Positions 16,552 through 25,056 of a DNA stretch of 64,000 nt are shown one piece after another. The translations under genes and the position numbers were made by a program. The DNA comes from an uncultured Dorea sp. (GTDB taxonomy: Bacteria; Bacillota; Clostridia; Lachnospirales; Lachnospiraceae). The DNA lies in assembly GCA_947652615.1 (NCBI GenBank), contig CANTDX010000002.1, positions 62,001-126,000 on the forward strand. The letters are read 5' to 3'. The notes beneath the pieces were generated by a model, which saw nothing but the letters and a program-made list of their open reading frames with translations, did not search any database and was not told the DNA's origin. Position 1 is the stretch's first letter. Every line of letters begins with the position of its first letter.

Positions 16552-18189
16552 ATGAATTACTTGGATATTATCATACCATTTGCGGGTGGACTGGGAATGT
16601 TCATCTATGGTATGCAGATTATGGCCCAGGGGTTGGAGAATGCGGCCGGGAACAAGATGAAGTCCCTGTTAGAGGTTCTGACGAAGAATAAGCTGATGGG
16701 GGTAATGCTGGGGGCGGCGATCACGGCGGTGATCCAGAGTTCGTCCGCTACGACGGTTATGGTGGTTGGTTTTGTCAATGCGGGGATCATGAACCTGTCG
16801 CAGGCCATGGGTGTGATCATGGGAGCGAATATCGGTACGACGGTGACCGGATGGCTGGTGTCTGCGGTTGAGTGGGCGAAGTTCTTAAGCCCGTCGAAGC
16901 TTGCGCCGATCGCCGTTATGCTGGGCGTGATCATTATGCTGACAGGGAAGCGCCGCTCTTCCAAGGAGATTGCGAGTATCATCGTGGGATTCGGTCTGCT
17001 CTTTATCGGTATCACGACCATGTCTTCTGCGGTTTCGCCTCTGCAGGAGTCCGAGAGCTTCTGTAATATATTCGTGACTCTTGGGGATAACCCGCTGCTT
17101 GGGATCCTGGCGGGTACACTTGTGACGGCGGTGATCCAGAGTTCGTCCGCGTCTGTCGGTATTCTGCAGAGCCTTGCGGCTGCGGGGCTGGTTCCGTTCA
17201 GCGCGGCGGTCTATATCATCATGGGTCAGAATATCGGTACCTGTGTGACGGCGATCCTGTCAAGCCTCGGGGCGAAGAAGAATGCCAAGACGGCTGCTTT
17301 GATGCATCTGCTGTTCAATATCATAGGAACCGCGATTTTCAGTATTATGGCGATCATATACTATGAGCTTGTGAATCCTGAGATCGGGTTTGGTTATATT
17401 TCCCAGACAGAGATCAGTATGGTGCATACGGTCTTCAATATTGGTACAACGGTGGTTCTCTTCCCGCTGTCGGGGTGGATCATCAAGCTTGCCAAGAAGA
17501 TCGGCAGGGTGGACGAGGATGCGCAGGATAAGAGCGTTGTGCTTCTCGATGAACGTATCTTAGAGACGCCGGGTATCGCGCTGCAGTCTACGGTCAGAGA
17601 GGTGGCCCGTATGGCGGGGATTGTGGAAGAATCCCTGGAGGTCGCGAAGAATGTGTTATTTACCCTCAAGAAAGAAGATATCCAATTCTTAAAAGAAGAA
17701 GAGGATACGGTGGATAAATTAAGCGCCGGGATCACCGAGTATGCGGTGAAGCTGGGTTCCCTTCGGATCAGCGAGAAGGAGCATCAGGATGTGGCGCATC
17801 TTCTGCAGATGGTGTCGGATATCGAGCGTGTCAGCGACTATTGCGAGAATATATCCGAGTTCGCAGAGACTATGTACGAGAAGAAGGCATCCTTCTCGGA
17901 GACCGGGGCTGCGCATCTGCGGGAAATGTTCGATGTGTGTGCGGACAGCTATAAGTACGCATGCGAGGCATTCGCGGAGCAGAGCAAGGAGAAGGCCCTG
18001 AAGGTGATTGAGAAGGAGACGCAGGCGGATGATCTGGAGATCTCGCTTCGGAGCAAGCATATCAAGCGTCTGGCGGCGAACCAGTGTACTACGGACGCGG
18101 GGATTGTGTTCCTGGATGCGTTGGTGTGTCTGGAGCGTATCTCTGACCATGCGAGGAATATCGCGGAGGAAGTGCTGGAAGGGGCGTAA
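16552..18189 (+). CDS. Na+/phosphate cotransporter family protein with PhoU-like domain
   Basis: 545 aa. The inverted-repeat membrane domain of the NptA/SLC34 family covers about 1-320, with the two diagnostic QSSS motifs VIQSSSATTVMVVGF near 61-75 and VIQSSSASVGILQSL near 197-211. The C-terminal about 340-545 is a helical PhoU-like domain (SDIERVSDYCENISEFAE; SDHARNIAEEV near the end). This is the YjbB type, thought to move phosphate with sodium. Start ATG after AGGAGGAAGT. Confidence 0.92.
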   Translation: MNYLDIIIPFAGGLGMFIYGMQIMAQGLENAAGNKMKSLLEVLTKNKLMGVMLGAAITAVIQSSSATTVMVVGFVNAGIMNLSQAMGVIMGANIGTTVTGWLVSAVEWAKFLSPSKLAPIAVMLGVIIMLTGKRRSSKEIASIIVGFGLLFIGITTMSSAVSPLQESESFCNIFVTLGDNPLLGILAGTLVTAVIQSSSASVGILQSLAAAGLVPFSAAVYIIMGQNIGTCVTAILSSLGAKKNAKTAALMHLLFNIIGTAIFSIMAIIYYELVNPEIGFGYISQTEISMVHTVFNIGTTVVLFPLSGWIIKLAKKIGRVDEDAQDKSVVLLDERILETPGIALQSTVREVARMAGIVEESLEVAKNVLFTLKKEDIQFLKEEEDTVDKLSAGITEYAVKLGSLRISEKEHQDVAHLLQMVSDIERVSDYCENISEFAETMYEKKASFSETGAAHLREMFDVCADSYKYACEAFAEQSKEKALKVIEKETQADDLEISLRSKHIKRLAANQCTTDAGIVFLDALVCLERISDHARNIAEEVLEGA

Positions 18190-18236
18190 GAGGTTAGCGG
18201 TTAATAATGATTTTTCTCCTTTATAAGGCAAAGCAG

Positions 18237-18265
18237 TTGACAATGCGGCAGGGGCATGATAGATT
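18237..18265 (+). promoter_or_regulatory. Possible promoter of the structured RNA
   Basis: TTGACA (18237-18242), 17-bp spacer, TAGATT (18260-18265) in an AT-rich stretch. A perfect -35 but a weak -10. It would start transcription just before the first hairpin at 18276. Confidence 0.4.
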
Positions 18266-18274
18266 ATAGATAAT

Positions 18275-18448
18275 GAAAAGCTTCGGTGCTTTTGCGGCGA
18301 CAGAGAGGAGCTACCCGTCCCGACTTTGCGGGCAATACAAATACAAAGGTCGTCTCTGCCTATGGAATTATCATAGGACTGCTCCCAGAATTGCAATTCA
18401 AAAAAGAAATGTAATGCCTGAGCCTAACCGCTCAGGCAGTTTCTTTTT
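18275..18448 (+). ncRNA. Candidate structured RNA with terminator (class not recognised)
   Basis: About 170 nt between two genes, with no plausible reading frame of its own. Visible pairings: AAAAGC/GCTTTT (18276-18281 with 18288-18293), CAGAGA/TCTCTG (18301-18306 with 18353-18358), GGAGC/GCTCC (18307-18311 with 18381-18385), CCCG/CGGG (18319-18322 with 18329-18332), CCTATG/CATAGG (18359-18364 with 18372-18377), and the palindrome GAATTGCAATTC (18388-18399). The second and third cross, so they are a pseudoknot or alternatives. A terminator follows at 18416-18448. It could be a free small RNA or a leader of the next gene. I cannot match it to a known riboswitch, 6S, SRP or tmRNA consensus. Confidence 0.5.
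18416..18448 (+). terminator. Intrinsic terminator between structured RNA and PBECR4-like gene
   Basis: GCCTGAGC (18416-18423) / GCTCAGGC (18430-18437), 6-base loop, then AGTTTCTTTTT. It lies 17 bases before the ATG at 18465, so it either ends the upstream RNA or acts as an attenuator. Confidence 0.85.
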
Positions 18449-18464
18449 ACGGAAGGATGAGACA

Positions 18465-19100
18465 ATGCAGACGCTTTTGCAGATTTTCCAGGAAACGAAA
18501 GAGGTGCTGTGTGAGTATGACTATTATATCCACACACAGAAGCGTATCCTCCATCTTACAAATTCAGAGATTAAGATACCGCATCTAATGGGGATGCAGT
18601 ATCTTGGAAAACCAAACCAGTTTACCGGGGACTTCGGCGCCTACGCGATAAAAAAGCAGCGTGTCACAATGGAATCGGTGGAAAAGCTGGTGCGGAAATA
18701 CTATAAGACGGAGGAAAAGCAGCGCAGGATGCTTGAAATGATCCACAGAAAACTGGATAACCTCGCAGAATTAGGGCAAATGTTCTCGTCTTATTCAAAG
18801 CTGTACCTGTATGAAAAAGAGAAAAACAAGGAATCGGAGTTTCAGAGTGATTACCTGCTTGTACATGAGACTGGGAAGAAAATCCTGCATTTGGGGCTTG
18901 TCAGATCGGAGAGTGGCAAAGGCCTTTACCATTGCAATTCTTTTATGACAACGTATCAGAATGACCGTGACAGGGATTCGTTTTTCCGTGACCTGCCATA
19001 CCGTTATGACATAACGAGGATTGTAAAGGAAAATAAAGACACAAAGCTTAAAGAAGTCATATACCAGAGTATGGAGGCGGAACAGAGGGAGCAGGCATAG
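18465..19100 (+). CDS. PBECR4-like (phage Barnase-EndoU-ColicinE5/D-RelE-like nuclease) domain protein
   Basis: 211 aa from the ATG at 18465, after GGAAGGATGAG. The reading frame extends upstream to 18273, but that part spans the terminator and is unlikely to be translated. The sequence YYIHTQKRILHLTNSEIKIPHLMGMQY near residues 23-49, and a basic middle with LLVHETGKKILHLG near 132-145, match my recollection of the PBECR4 domain. PBECR4 belongs to a fold of predicted RNases carried by phages and conjugative elements. No partner immunity gene is evident nearby. Domain call is from memory of the family and is moderate. Confidence 0.6.
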   Translation: MQTLLQIFQETKEVLCEYDYYIHTQKRILHLTNSEIKIPHLMGMQYLGKPNQFTGDFGAYAIKKQRVTMESVEKLVRKYYKTEEKQRRMLEMIHRKLDNLAELGQMFSSYSKLYLYEKEKNKESEFQSDYLLVHETGKKILHLGLVRSESGKGLYHCNSFMTTYQNDRDRDSFFRDLPYRYDITRIVKENKDTKLKEVIYQSMEAEQREQA

Positions 19101-19312
19101 AAAAAAAGCTTGCAGCCGCGGGAATACGGACAGATAGTAAACTTATAAAGTCCATTCTTCGGCTGAATAAGAAATTTGGCATATACCACACGGCAGATAT
19201 GCTAAATGACAGAGAATTCCTGCTTGGAAAATGTACGGATAAAAGGGAAGAGAACCTTGTAGCAGATTTCCTTGCATTATGGGAAGGAAAAGAAGAAGTA
19301 TCTGCCGGCTGA
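19097..19312 (+). pseudogene. Open frame lacking a start, probable frame-disrupted tail of the PBECR4-like gene
   Basis: In the frame one base behind the upstream gene an uninterrupted stretch reads IEKKLAAAGIRTDSKLI, then LNKKFGIYHTADMLNDREF, and stops with TGA at 19310-19312. There is no ATG, GTG or TTG with a ribosome site at its beginning. The first usable ATG is internal (TAD-M). The composition looks protein-like, so I take it as the C-terminal part of the 18465 gene separated by a one-base change, or a remnant of a second mobile-element gene. Confidence 0.45.
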
Positions 19313-19335
19313 AACCACAGGAATTGTTGAGGAGT

Positions 19336-19947
19336 TTATAAGATTGCTTTAATCAGGTGCCGAAAGACGAGTGACTGAACATAAGAGACGGCAGACCAGC
19401 CCATTACGATGAAAACCGACAGGATCAGCCCGGCAGCCTTTGGAAGGATCAGGGCGAGCGTGACCGGAAGCGCACTGATACAGATGTTCAGGAAAGTATG
19501 GGGCAGATATTTGAACGTCATATATAATGCATTTTTACAGGTGCTTCTTGCGGTCTGCCTGTAAATTTCCGGCAGAAAGAACGAATGCAGGAGCGAACCA
19601 TACAGAATGAACAGAATCAGGACTTGTATGCAGAATGCGGCAGTACGGTAGAAGCTCTGCGGCATGGCCGGGAGTACGGACAGGTTGAATACGCATAGAG
19701 CAAGCATGGCAAGAGAAGGGATCCAGATGAGGGTCCCTTGTTTTAGGTTCTTCTTCCATTCGGCAAAGTAGCCGCGGACAATATAGGATTCGGTATTGTC
19801 CGCGAGACGAAGCGTACTCTGGCAGAGAGCGGTGCAGGATGCACCGACGGTAACTATGGGGATGCAGGTAATAAAAAATAATAGATTCAAAATGATCAAA
19901 TCCGTTAATTTGTTCATGAACAGAAAAAACCTTTCCAATGCTCTCAT
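19336..19947 (-). CDS. YesL-like DUF624 membrane protein
   Basis: 203 aa with about five membrane helices (near 17-40, 70-92, 103-125, 146-168 and 172-195). The N-terminus LNLLFFITCIPIVTVGAS with RGYFAEWKKNLKQGT is the DUF624/YesL signature. These proteins are commonly encoded in polysaccharide utilisation loci beside ABC transporters and YesMN systems; their molecular role is not known. It follows the LacI regulator by 17 bases on the same strand, forming a two-gene unit divergent from the GH32/ABC/GH172 operon. Confidence 0.85.
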   Translation of the reverse strand: MRALERFFLFMNKLTDLIILNLLFFITCIPIVTVGASCTALCQSTLRLADNTESYIVRGYFAEWKKNLKQGTLIWIPSLAMLALCVFNLSVLPAMPQSFYRTAAFCIQVLILFILYGSLLHSFFLPEIYRQTARSTCKNALYMTFKYLPHTFLNICISALPVTLALILPKAAGLILSVFIVMGWSAVSYVQSLVFRHLIKAIL

Positions 19948-19964
19948 CCTTCCTTAATCCTTTC

Positions 19965-21017
19965 TCAAATCGTTGAATCGCGGATGATCAGTTCTGTCTC
20001 GTACTCGGAATATACATGGGGAGAGTTCGGGAACTGAATCCGCTCAAGCATCTGGCGCGCGGCTGCGATTCCGAGATACTTCTTCGGCGTATGTATGGTT
20101 GTAAGCGAAGGAGTGATCCTCTCGGAAGCCGGGATATCGTCGAATCCGACAATGCTCACATCCTTGGGAATCTGGTAGCCTAAGAACTGCAGGGCGTACA
20201 TCAGTTGGATCGCCGTCCAGTCATTTCCGCAGATAAATACATCGGGAAGGGAAGGCATCTCCTGGATCTTCCTGACAACCAATTGAAAATTCCTGAAGTC
20301 GTCCGGCGTCTCGTTCAGCAGGCAGTATCGGGTGTCGAGTTCCAATCGGTTGTCAGCCAGACATTCGCGAAGTGCGTCATACCGCTCCTGAAACCCGCGT
20401 CCGACGTTAGAGGAGTAGATATCTCCGATAAAGCCGAAGCGCTCGGCGCCTTTCTCGATCAACTGCTGTATGATGCGCCGTACATTCTTCTTATTCTCCA
20501 TAGTGATCACATCGATCAGATCGAGCGCTTTGGTGTGCAGCTTTGGCAGATCGACGGTAACGATGGGCAGGCTATACTGCAATAATGCATTGCACACCGC
20601 GGCGTCACAGATCTCGACGATAATGATTCCTTTGATCGACGGATCATGTATAGAAGAAGGGAATTCTAATTTCTTCAGATCACTCTCGGACATAATACCG
20701 ATCACCAAGTGGTAATTCGCGCTTGACAGTATAGATTCGATCCCTGTGAGGACAGCGGTCCAGAATTCCGAATCCGGGGCGTAAGTCCTGGTCAGGAACA
20801 GGATAAAACCGTTGTTTGCAGGAGACGGCGCCGCAGATTCGGTCGGTGCGGGCGTAAGTCCGGATTCTTCTATATTCGTATAATTCATTTCCTTTGCTTT
20901 CTTAAGGACCAGTTGCTTTGTCTTCAGGGAAACCTGGTTGCTGTTCTTCAACGCCTTGGCGACTGTATTTCTTGAAAGGTTCAGTTCCTCTGCGATCTGT
21001 TTAATGGTGCATTTCAT
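19965..21017 (-). CDS. LacI-family transcriptional regulator
   Basis: 350 aa. The N-terminal helix-turn-helix (TIKQIAEELNLSRNTVAKAL, residues 3-22) and hinge are followed by a periplasmic-binding-protein-like sensor domain from about 70 (TRTYAPDSEFWTAVLTGI; VSIVGFDDIPASERITPSLTTIHTPK near 285-310). It probably represses the divergent GH32 operon and releases DNA on binding a sugar released by those enzymes. Minus-strand start has GAGGTGAGAAC just upstream. The shared intergenic region contains a cluster of TGCA-centred motifs. Confidence 0.92.
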   Translation of the reverse strand: MKCTIKQIAEELNLSRNTVAKALKNSNQVSLKTKQLVLKKAKEMNYTNIEESGLTPAPTESAAPSPANNGFILFLTRTYAPDSEFWTAVLTGIESILSSANYHLVIGIMSESDLKKLEFPSSIHDPSIKGIIIVEICDAAVCNALLQYSLPIVTVDLPKLHTKALDLIDVITMENKKNVRRIIQQLIEKGAERFGFIGDIYSSNVGRGFQERYDALRECLADNRLELDTRYCLLNETPDDFRNFQLVVRKIQEMPSLPDVFICGNDWTAIQLMYALQFLGYQIPKDVSIVGFDDIPASERITPSLTTIHTPKKYLGIAAARQMLERIQFPNSPHVYSEYETELIIRDSTI

Positions 21018-21075
21018 GTTCTCACCTCCACTGCTATTGTAACACTATCTGTCATATAATGGAAGCGAAAAATGA

Positions 21076-21265
21076 TGCAAAAATTAAAATGCACGAAATG
21101 CACAAAAACAGAATGAGAATATATATAATGTGCATAAAACAGCCGGTTTTATTATGTGTAAAAAAGGGAAAAAGATAAAAATGCACTATAAATGTTGAAA
21201 ATAAAGTGTGCATGTGATAACATTTTAGTCATAAAAAGCAAGATAAAAACATGCAAATAGTGCAA
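21076..21265. promoter_or_regulatory. Cluster of TGCAC/GTGCA-type elements in the LacI-GH32 divergent region
   Basis: TGCA cores occur at 21076, 21090, 21099, 21131, 21182, 21209, 21252 and 21261, within 190 bp of otherwise AT-rich DNA, including GTGTGCATGTG (21206-21216) inside the promoter spacer. Such density suggests operators for the divergently encoded LacI protein. Which copies pair into a full palindrome is not settled. Confidence 0.45.
21195..21223 (+). promoter_or_regulatory. Promoter of the GH32-ABC-GH172 operon
   Basis: TTGAAA (21195-21200), 17-bp spacer, TAACAT (21218-21223), 61 bases before the ATG at 21284. A TGCA-centred element lies in its spacer. Confidence 0.5.
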
Positions 21266-21283
21266 GAGTTGAAAGGAGGAAAC

Positions 21284-22750
21284 ATGCACAGATTATTTTA
21301 TAAACCGGAAAATGCATGGGTAGGAGATCTGATCCCATATTATGATAATGGTACATATTATGGATTTTATCTGCATGATCCAAGGATCAGAGATAAGGAA
21401 TATGCAGAAGAGACCACCTGGCATTTGGTGACGACAGAAGATTTCGTTCATCTCGAATACAAGGGCGAGGCCATCCAAAGAGGGGGGGACGACAGGCCGA
21501 ATAAGAATGCATATACCGGGTCGGTGATCAAGGATGAAGAAGGAGTGTATCACGCATTTTACACGGCATATAATGAAGAATTCAAGGTCGGCGGGAAGAG
21601 TATACAGTCCGTTATGCAGGCGGTGGGAACAGACCCGGAACATCTTAAGACGGTGGAAGACTTCTTATTCGTATCCGACGGGGAGCGTTATGAGGAATTC
21701 GACTGGCGGGACCCTTATGTATACTGGAACGAAGAAGAGCAATGCTATGATATGCTTCTGGCTTCCAGGATCAAAGGAGCGGGAGCGCTGCGGGGCGGAT
21801 GCATTGCACGGTGCAGCTCGAAGGATCTGATGCACTGGTCCTATGAGGAACCGTTCTATGCGCCGGGAATGTACATTACCATGGAGTGTCCGGAATTATT
21901 TCGGATGGGGGATTACTGGTATCTGGTATTCTCGACATTTTCGGACCGTTTTACGACGCATTACCGGATTGGCAGGAATCCCAAAGGACCGTGGATGATT
22001 CCAAAGGACGATGTGTTTGATAACAGATCGGACTATGCGATCAAGACGGCGTCGGACGGGGAGAGGAGATTTGCATTCGGATGGATCGCCAGCAAGTACG
22101 GAAACTGTGATTTTGGTCCGTGGGAGTGGGGCGGAACGATGGTGTTCCACGAACTGATCCAGAACCCGGCAGACGGAACGCTGAAGGTAAGGGCGGTCCC
22201 GGGGGTGAAGGAATTCTATCCGGTCTTGCAGGGAAACGGCGAGGCGGTCAGCTACAACGGGAAGCTTGAGGAGTGTGCAGACGGGATTCGGGTCACAAGC
22301 GAGACATTGGGCGCGGGGCTTTATGAGATCCCGCGGGACTGCTTCTCTATAGAGATGGACATCCACGTGACGCAGGCCCATGAATTCGGGATCGCGCTGC
22401 ATGTAGATCAGACAATGGAGCGGGGATATTTCCTTCGGATGGACCGGCAGCGGGGAGAGACGGCATGGGATATGTGGCCGCGGTCAGAGCAAGGGAAATA
22501 CCAGTGGCAGATCAAGGGGGATGTTCCCTTCCAGGTCGAGACGGCAAGGAGACTGCCCCGTGCAGACGACTATCATGTATTGATCATCAGGGAAGAAGAT
22601 ATCTGTGTGGTATATATCAATGATGAAGTCGCGCTGTCTGCCAGAATGTACGACCATAAAGGCGGCTATGCAGGGATCTATGTCGTGCAGGGAGAAGTAA
22701 AGCTAAGTAACTATGTGGTAAAAACAAGAAATCAGGAGGAAGGCAAATGA
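21284..22750 (+). CDS. Glycoside hydrolase family 32-like enzyme
   Basis: 488 aa. A five-bladed propeller domain covers about 1-310. The three GH32 motifs are visible in divergent form: WVGDLIP (Asp15, nucleophile region, replacing WMNDPNG), WRDPYVYW near 143-150 (RDP, transition-state Asp) and MECPEL near 198-203 (EC, acid/base Glu). A beta-sandwich follows (about 330-488). No signal peptide, so the enzyme is cytoplasmic and acts on imported fructosides or fructo-oligosaccharides. Start at ATG 21284 (GAAAGGAGGAAAC) rather than the in-frame ATG at 21251. The altered first motif leaves substrate uncertain. Confidence 0.8.
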   Translation: MHRLFYKPENAWVGDLIPYYDNGTYYGFYLHDPRIRDKEYAEETTWHLVTTEDFVHLEYKGEAIQRGGDDRPNKNAYTGSVIKDEEGVYHAFYTAYNEEFKVGGKSIQSVMQAVGTDPEHLKTVEDFLFVSDGERYEEFDWRDPYVYWNEEEQCYDMLLASRIKGAGALRGGCIARCSSKDLMHWSYEEPFYAPGMYITMECPELFRMGDYWYLVFSTFSDRFTTHYRIGRNPKGPWMIPKDDVFDNRSDYAIKTASDGERRFAFGWIASKYGNCDFGPWEWGGTMVFHELIQNPADGTLKVRAVPGVKEFYPVLQGNGEAVSYNGKLEECADGIRVTSETLGAGLYEIPRDCFSIEMDIHVTQAHEFGIALHVDQTMERGYFLRMDRQRGETAWDMWPRSEQGKYQWQIKGDVPFQVETARRLPRADDYHVLIIREEDICVVYINDEVALSARMYDHKGGYAGIYVVQGEVKLSNYVVKTRNQEEGK

Positions 22751-24039
22751 AGAAGAGATTGTTAAGTGTATTGTTGGCGGCAGGTCTGATCGCAGGATTG
22801 GCAGCAGGCTGTGGATCTAAGGACCAGGAGGGCAAGTCAGAGGAAGACGGCGTGACGACGGTGAAATGGATGACGTCCAGACCGGTGGACGGAGAGATCG
22901 ATCAGGTTATGCATGAGATCGCTGATCAGTACAGTGAGGAAAAGGGCGGGAAATGGAAGATCGAATTCGAGACGACCGCAGACAGGCCGTCTTATCTCCA
23001 GAAATTAAAGACCCTGATCGCCGGGAAGAATATGCCGGACATCATTGATATCGACGCGGATCCATATTGCCAGGAGCTTGTGGATGCGGGGATGCTGGTG
23101 GATGTCAAGAAGTTCCTGGAGGAAAATGATAAATACGATGATTTCTACCCCATTTCATTAAAATACCAGGAGTTCACCGACGGCACGATGTACACGCTGC
23201 CGCTGGAGTACCATGTGGAGATGACATGGTATAACAAGGAGATCTTTGACAAATATAAGCTGACTCCTCCGGCTACCATGGATGAATGGCTGAATGTATG
23301 CAAGACCTTGAAGGATAACGGGATTACGCCGATCTCTGTAGACGGCGTTGACAGATGGCCGGTTCAGAGGTATCTGGCAATGCTTCCGTTCCGGGAATCA
23401 GGTAATGATTTTATCATTGACCTTCGGGACGGGAAAGCGAAGATGGACAGTGATACGGGCAGACAGGCCGCTGAATTTATGGCGGAGATGGGACAGTATT
23501 TTAATGACGGATTTGCGGCGACCGATTATGCGACGGCACAGTCTATGTTCTTAGACGGCAAGTCTGCCATGTATTACATCGGCGACTGGGAGATTGCTGC
23601 AATGCAGGAGGCGTATGAACAGGGAAAGATCGATTACTTCTATCTTCCGATGACAGAAGGGGCGAAGACGCAGGCAAATGAATTCTGTGTCAATTCGGGT
23701 ATCGGGATGGCATTTAACGCAGAGACATTTGATGAGAAGACGAAGGATTTCGTGCTGTATGTGATCGAGAATTATGGGAAATTATATGCGGCAAAGCAGC
23801 AGATGTCTCCGATCAAGACGGAGCTTTCAGAGGAGGTGGATTATTCCGATCTCTATCTGAAGATTCAGGAAGATATGCAGAATACCGGAGAGAATTTCCT
23901 GAAACCGTGGGATACCTATCTGGATTCCAACACCAATACGATCATGCAGGATAATCTGCTGCTGTTGGCGTCCGGAGATCTGACTGTGGACGAGTTCTGT
24001 AAATTGATTGACGATTCGATCGCGGAAAATGTGAATTAG
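22747..24039 (+). CDS. Carbohydrate ABC transporter substrate-binding lipoprotein
   Basis: 430 aa, family 1 extracellular solute-binding protein. Signal peptide MKKRLLSVLLAAGLIAGLAAG with lipobox around Cys22 (GLAAGCG). Body contains MPDIIDIDADPYCQEL and WYNKEIFDKYKL motifs typical of oligosaccharide binders. It overlaps the GH32 stop by four bases. A stem-loop follows before the permease genes. The ATPase is not encoded here, as usual for loci sharing an MsmK-type ATPase. Confidence 0.9.
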   Translation: MKKRLLSVLLAAGLIAGLAAGCGSKDQEGKSEEDGVTTVKWMTSRPVDGEIDQVMHEIADQYSEEKGGKWKIEFETTADRPSYLQKLKTLIAGKNMPDIIDIDADPYCQELVDAGMLVDVKKFLEENDKYDDFYPISLKYQEFTDGTMYTLPLEYHVEMTWYNKEIFDKYKLTPPATMDEWLNVCKTLKDNGITPISVDGVDRWPVQRYLAMLPFRESGNDFIIDLRDGKAKMDSDTGRQAAEFMAEMGQYFNDGFAATDYATAQSMFLDGKSAMYYIGDWEIAAMQEAYEQGKIDYFYLPMTEGAKTQANEFCVNSGIGMAFNAETFDEKTKDFVLYVIENYGKLYAAKQQMSPIKTELSEEVDYSDLYLKIQEDMQNTGENFLKPWDTYLDSNTNTIMQDNLLLLASGDLTVDEFCKLIDDSIAENVN

Positions 24040-24050
24040 AAGTATCGGCG

Positions 24051-24078
24051 GGGCATGCGGCGTGTGCAGCGTATGCCC
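24051..24078 (+). other. Stem-loop between binding-protein and permease genes
   Basis: GGGCAT (24051-24056) pairs with ATGCCC (24073-24078), extended by inner G/C pairs. There is no U-run, so it is more likely an RNA-stabilising or attenuating hairpin than a full terminator. Confidence 0.5.
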
Positions 24079-24126
24079 TGCAGGTGAACAGATCTGTCTG
24101 GCAATAGTGTCAGAGAGGAGGGTGTG

Positions 24127-25056
24127 ATGGGAGTTATCAAGAATAAGAAGGCATTTCTGGCATTTCTGCTTCCGGGACTGCTGTTCTATATATTGGCGGT
24201 ATTTTACCCGATCGAAGAGTCGATCCGGTTGAGCTTCATGAGATGGGGCGGGATCGGAGAGAAGGAATTCGTCGGGTTTGAGAATTATATTGCCATGTTT
24301 CATGACAAAGTTTTTTACACGGCATTTCTCAATAATCTGATCTATCTGGTGATCGTAGTATCTATGCAGCTCGCGGTCGGACTGTTCTTCGCGATCCTGC
24401 TGACTTATATGACCCGGCATGTGACACTGGTGAAAACCCTGTATTATGTTCCCTGTATCATTACGACGGTTGCGATCACACAGTTATTCAGGAGTATCTA
24501 TTCCACAGAGCCGATGGGACTTCTGAATCAGTTCTTACAGGCGGTTGGACTTGACGGAATGGTTACCTCGTGGCTGGCAGAGGTGAGCACTGCGCTGGCG
24601 GCAGTCTCCATACCGGAAGGGTGGAGGTTCACCGGCATGTACATGGTGATCTTCTATGCGGCGCTGGTGTCATTAGATCCGTCGGTATATGAGGCGGCAA
24701 AGGTGGACGGGGCGACGGAACTGCAGATCTTATTCAAGATCAAAATGCCCCTGATCAAAGATATTATCCTGCTGACGCTTACCATGTGCCTGACGGGAGC
24801 TTTGAGAGGATTCGATATTCCGTTCCTGCTGACAAGCGGCGGCCCTGGGAATGCAAGCGAGCTGATGTCCACGTACATGTATAAGAAAGCATTTTCCAGT
24901 AACCAGTACGGCTATGGAAGCGCACTGGCAGTATTCATCATTATAGAGAGTATCCTGGTGGTTTACCTGCTTCGGAGGATATTTACATCCAGGGAGGACA
25001 AGGAAGCACGGAGACTGGAACGGATGCAGAAGAGACAGAGAAGGAGGGAGAGATGA
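24127..25056 (+). CDS. Carbohydrate ABC transporter permease (MalF type)
   Basis: 309 aa with about six membrane helices and the EAA loop (YEAAKVDGATELQILFKIKMPL near 188-209). First of two permeases for the binding protein encoded upstream. Start ATG at 24127 after GAGAGGAGGG; a GTG at 24124 is too close to the ribosome site. Its stop overlaps the next ATG. Confidence 0.92.
   Translation: MGVIKNKKAFLAFLLPGLLFYILAVFYPIEESIRLSFMRWGGIGEKEFVGFENYIAMFHDKVFYTAFLNNLIYLVIVVSMQLAVGLFFAILLTYMTRHVTLVKTLYYVPCIITTVAITQLFRSIYSTEPMGLLNQFLQAVGLDGMVTSWLAEVSTALAAVSIPEGWRFTGMYMVIFYAALVSLDPSVYEAAKVDGATELQILFKIKMPLIKDIILLTLTMCLTGALRGFDIPFLLTSGGPGNASELMSTYMYKKAFSSNQYGYGSALAVFIIIESILVVYLLRRIFTSREDKEARRLERMQKRQRRRER

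Noticed and set aside
18273..18464. 64-residue N-terminal extension of the PBECR4-like protein
   Set aside because: It would be translated through a terminator hairpin and structured RNA, and the residues look non-protein-like.
19101..19107. Programmed slippage on the A7 run joining the two frames
   Set aside because: The stop codon at 19098-19100 comes before the A run, so slipping there cannot extend the upstream protein.
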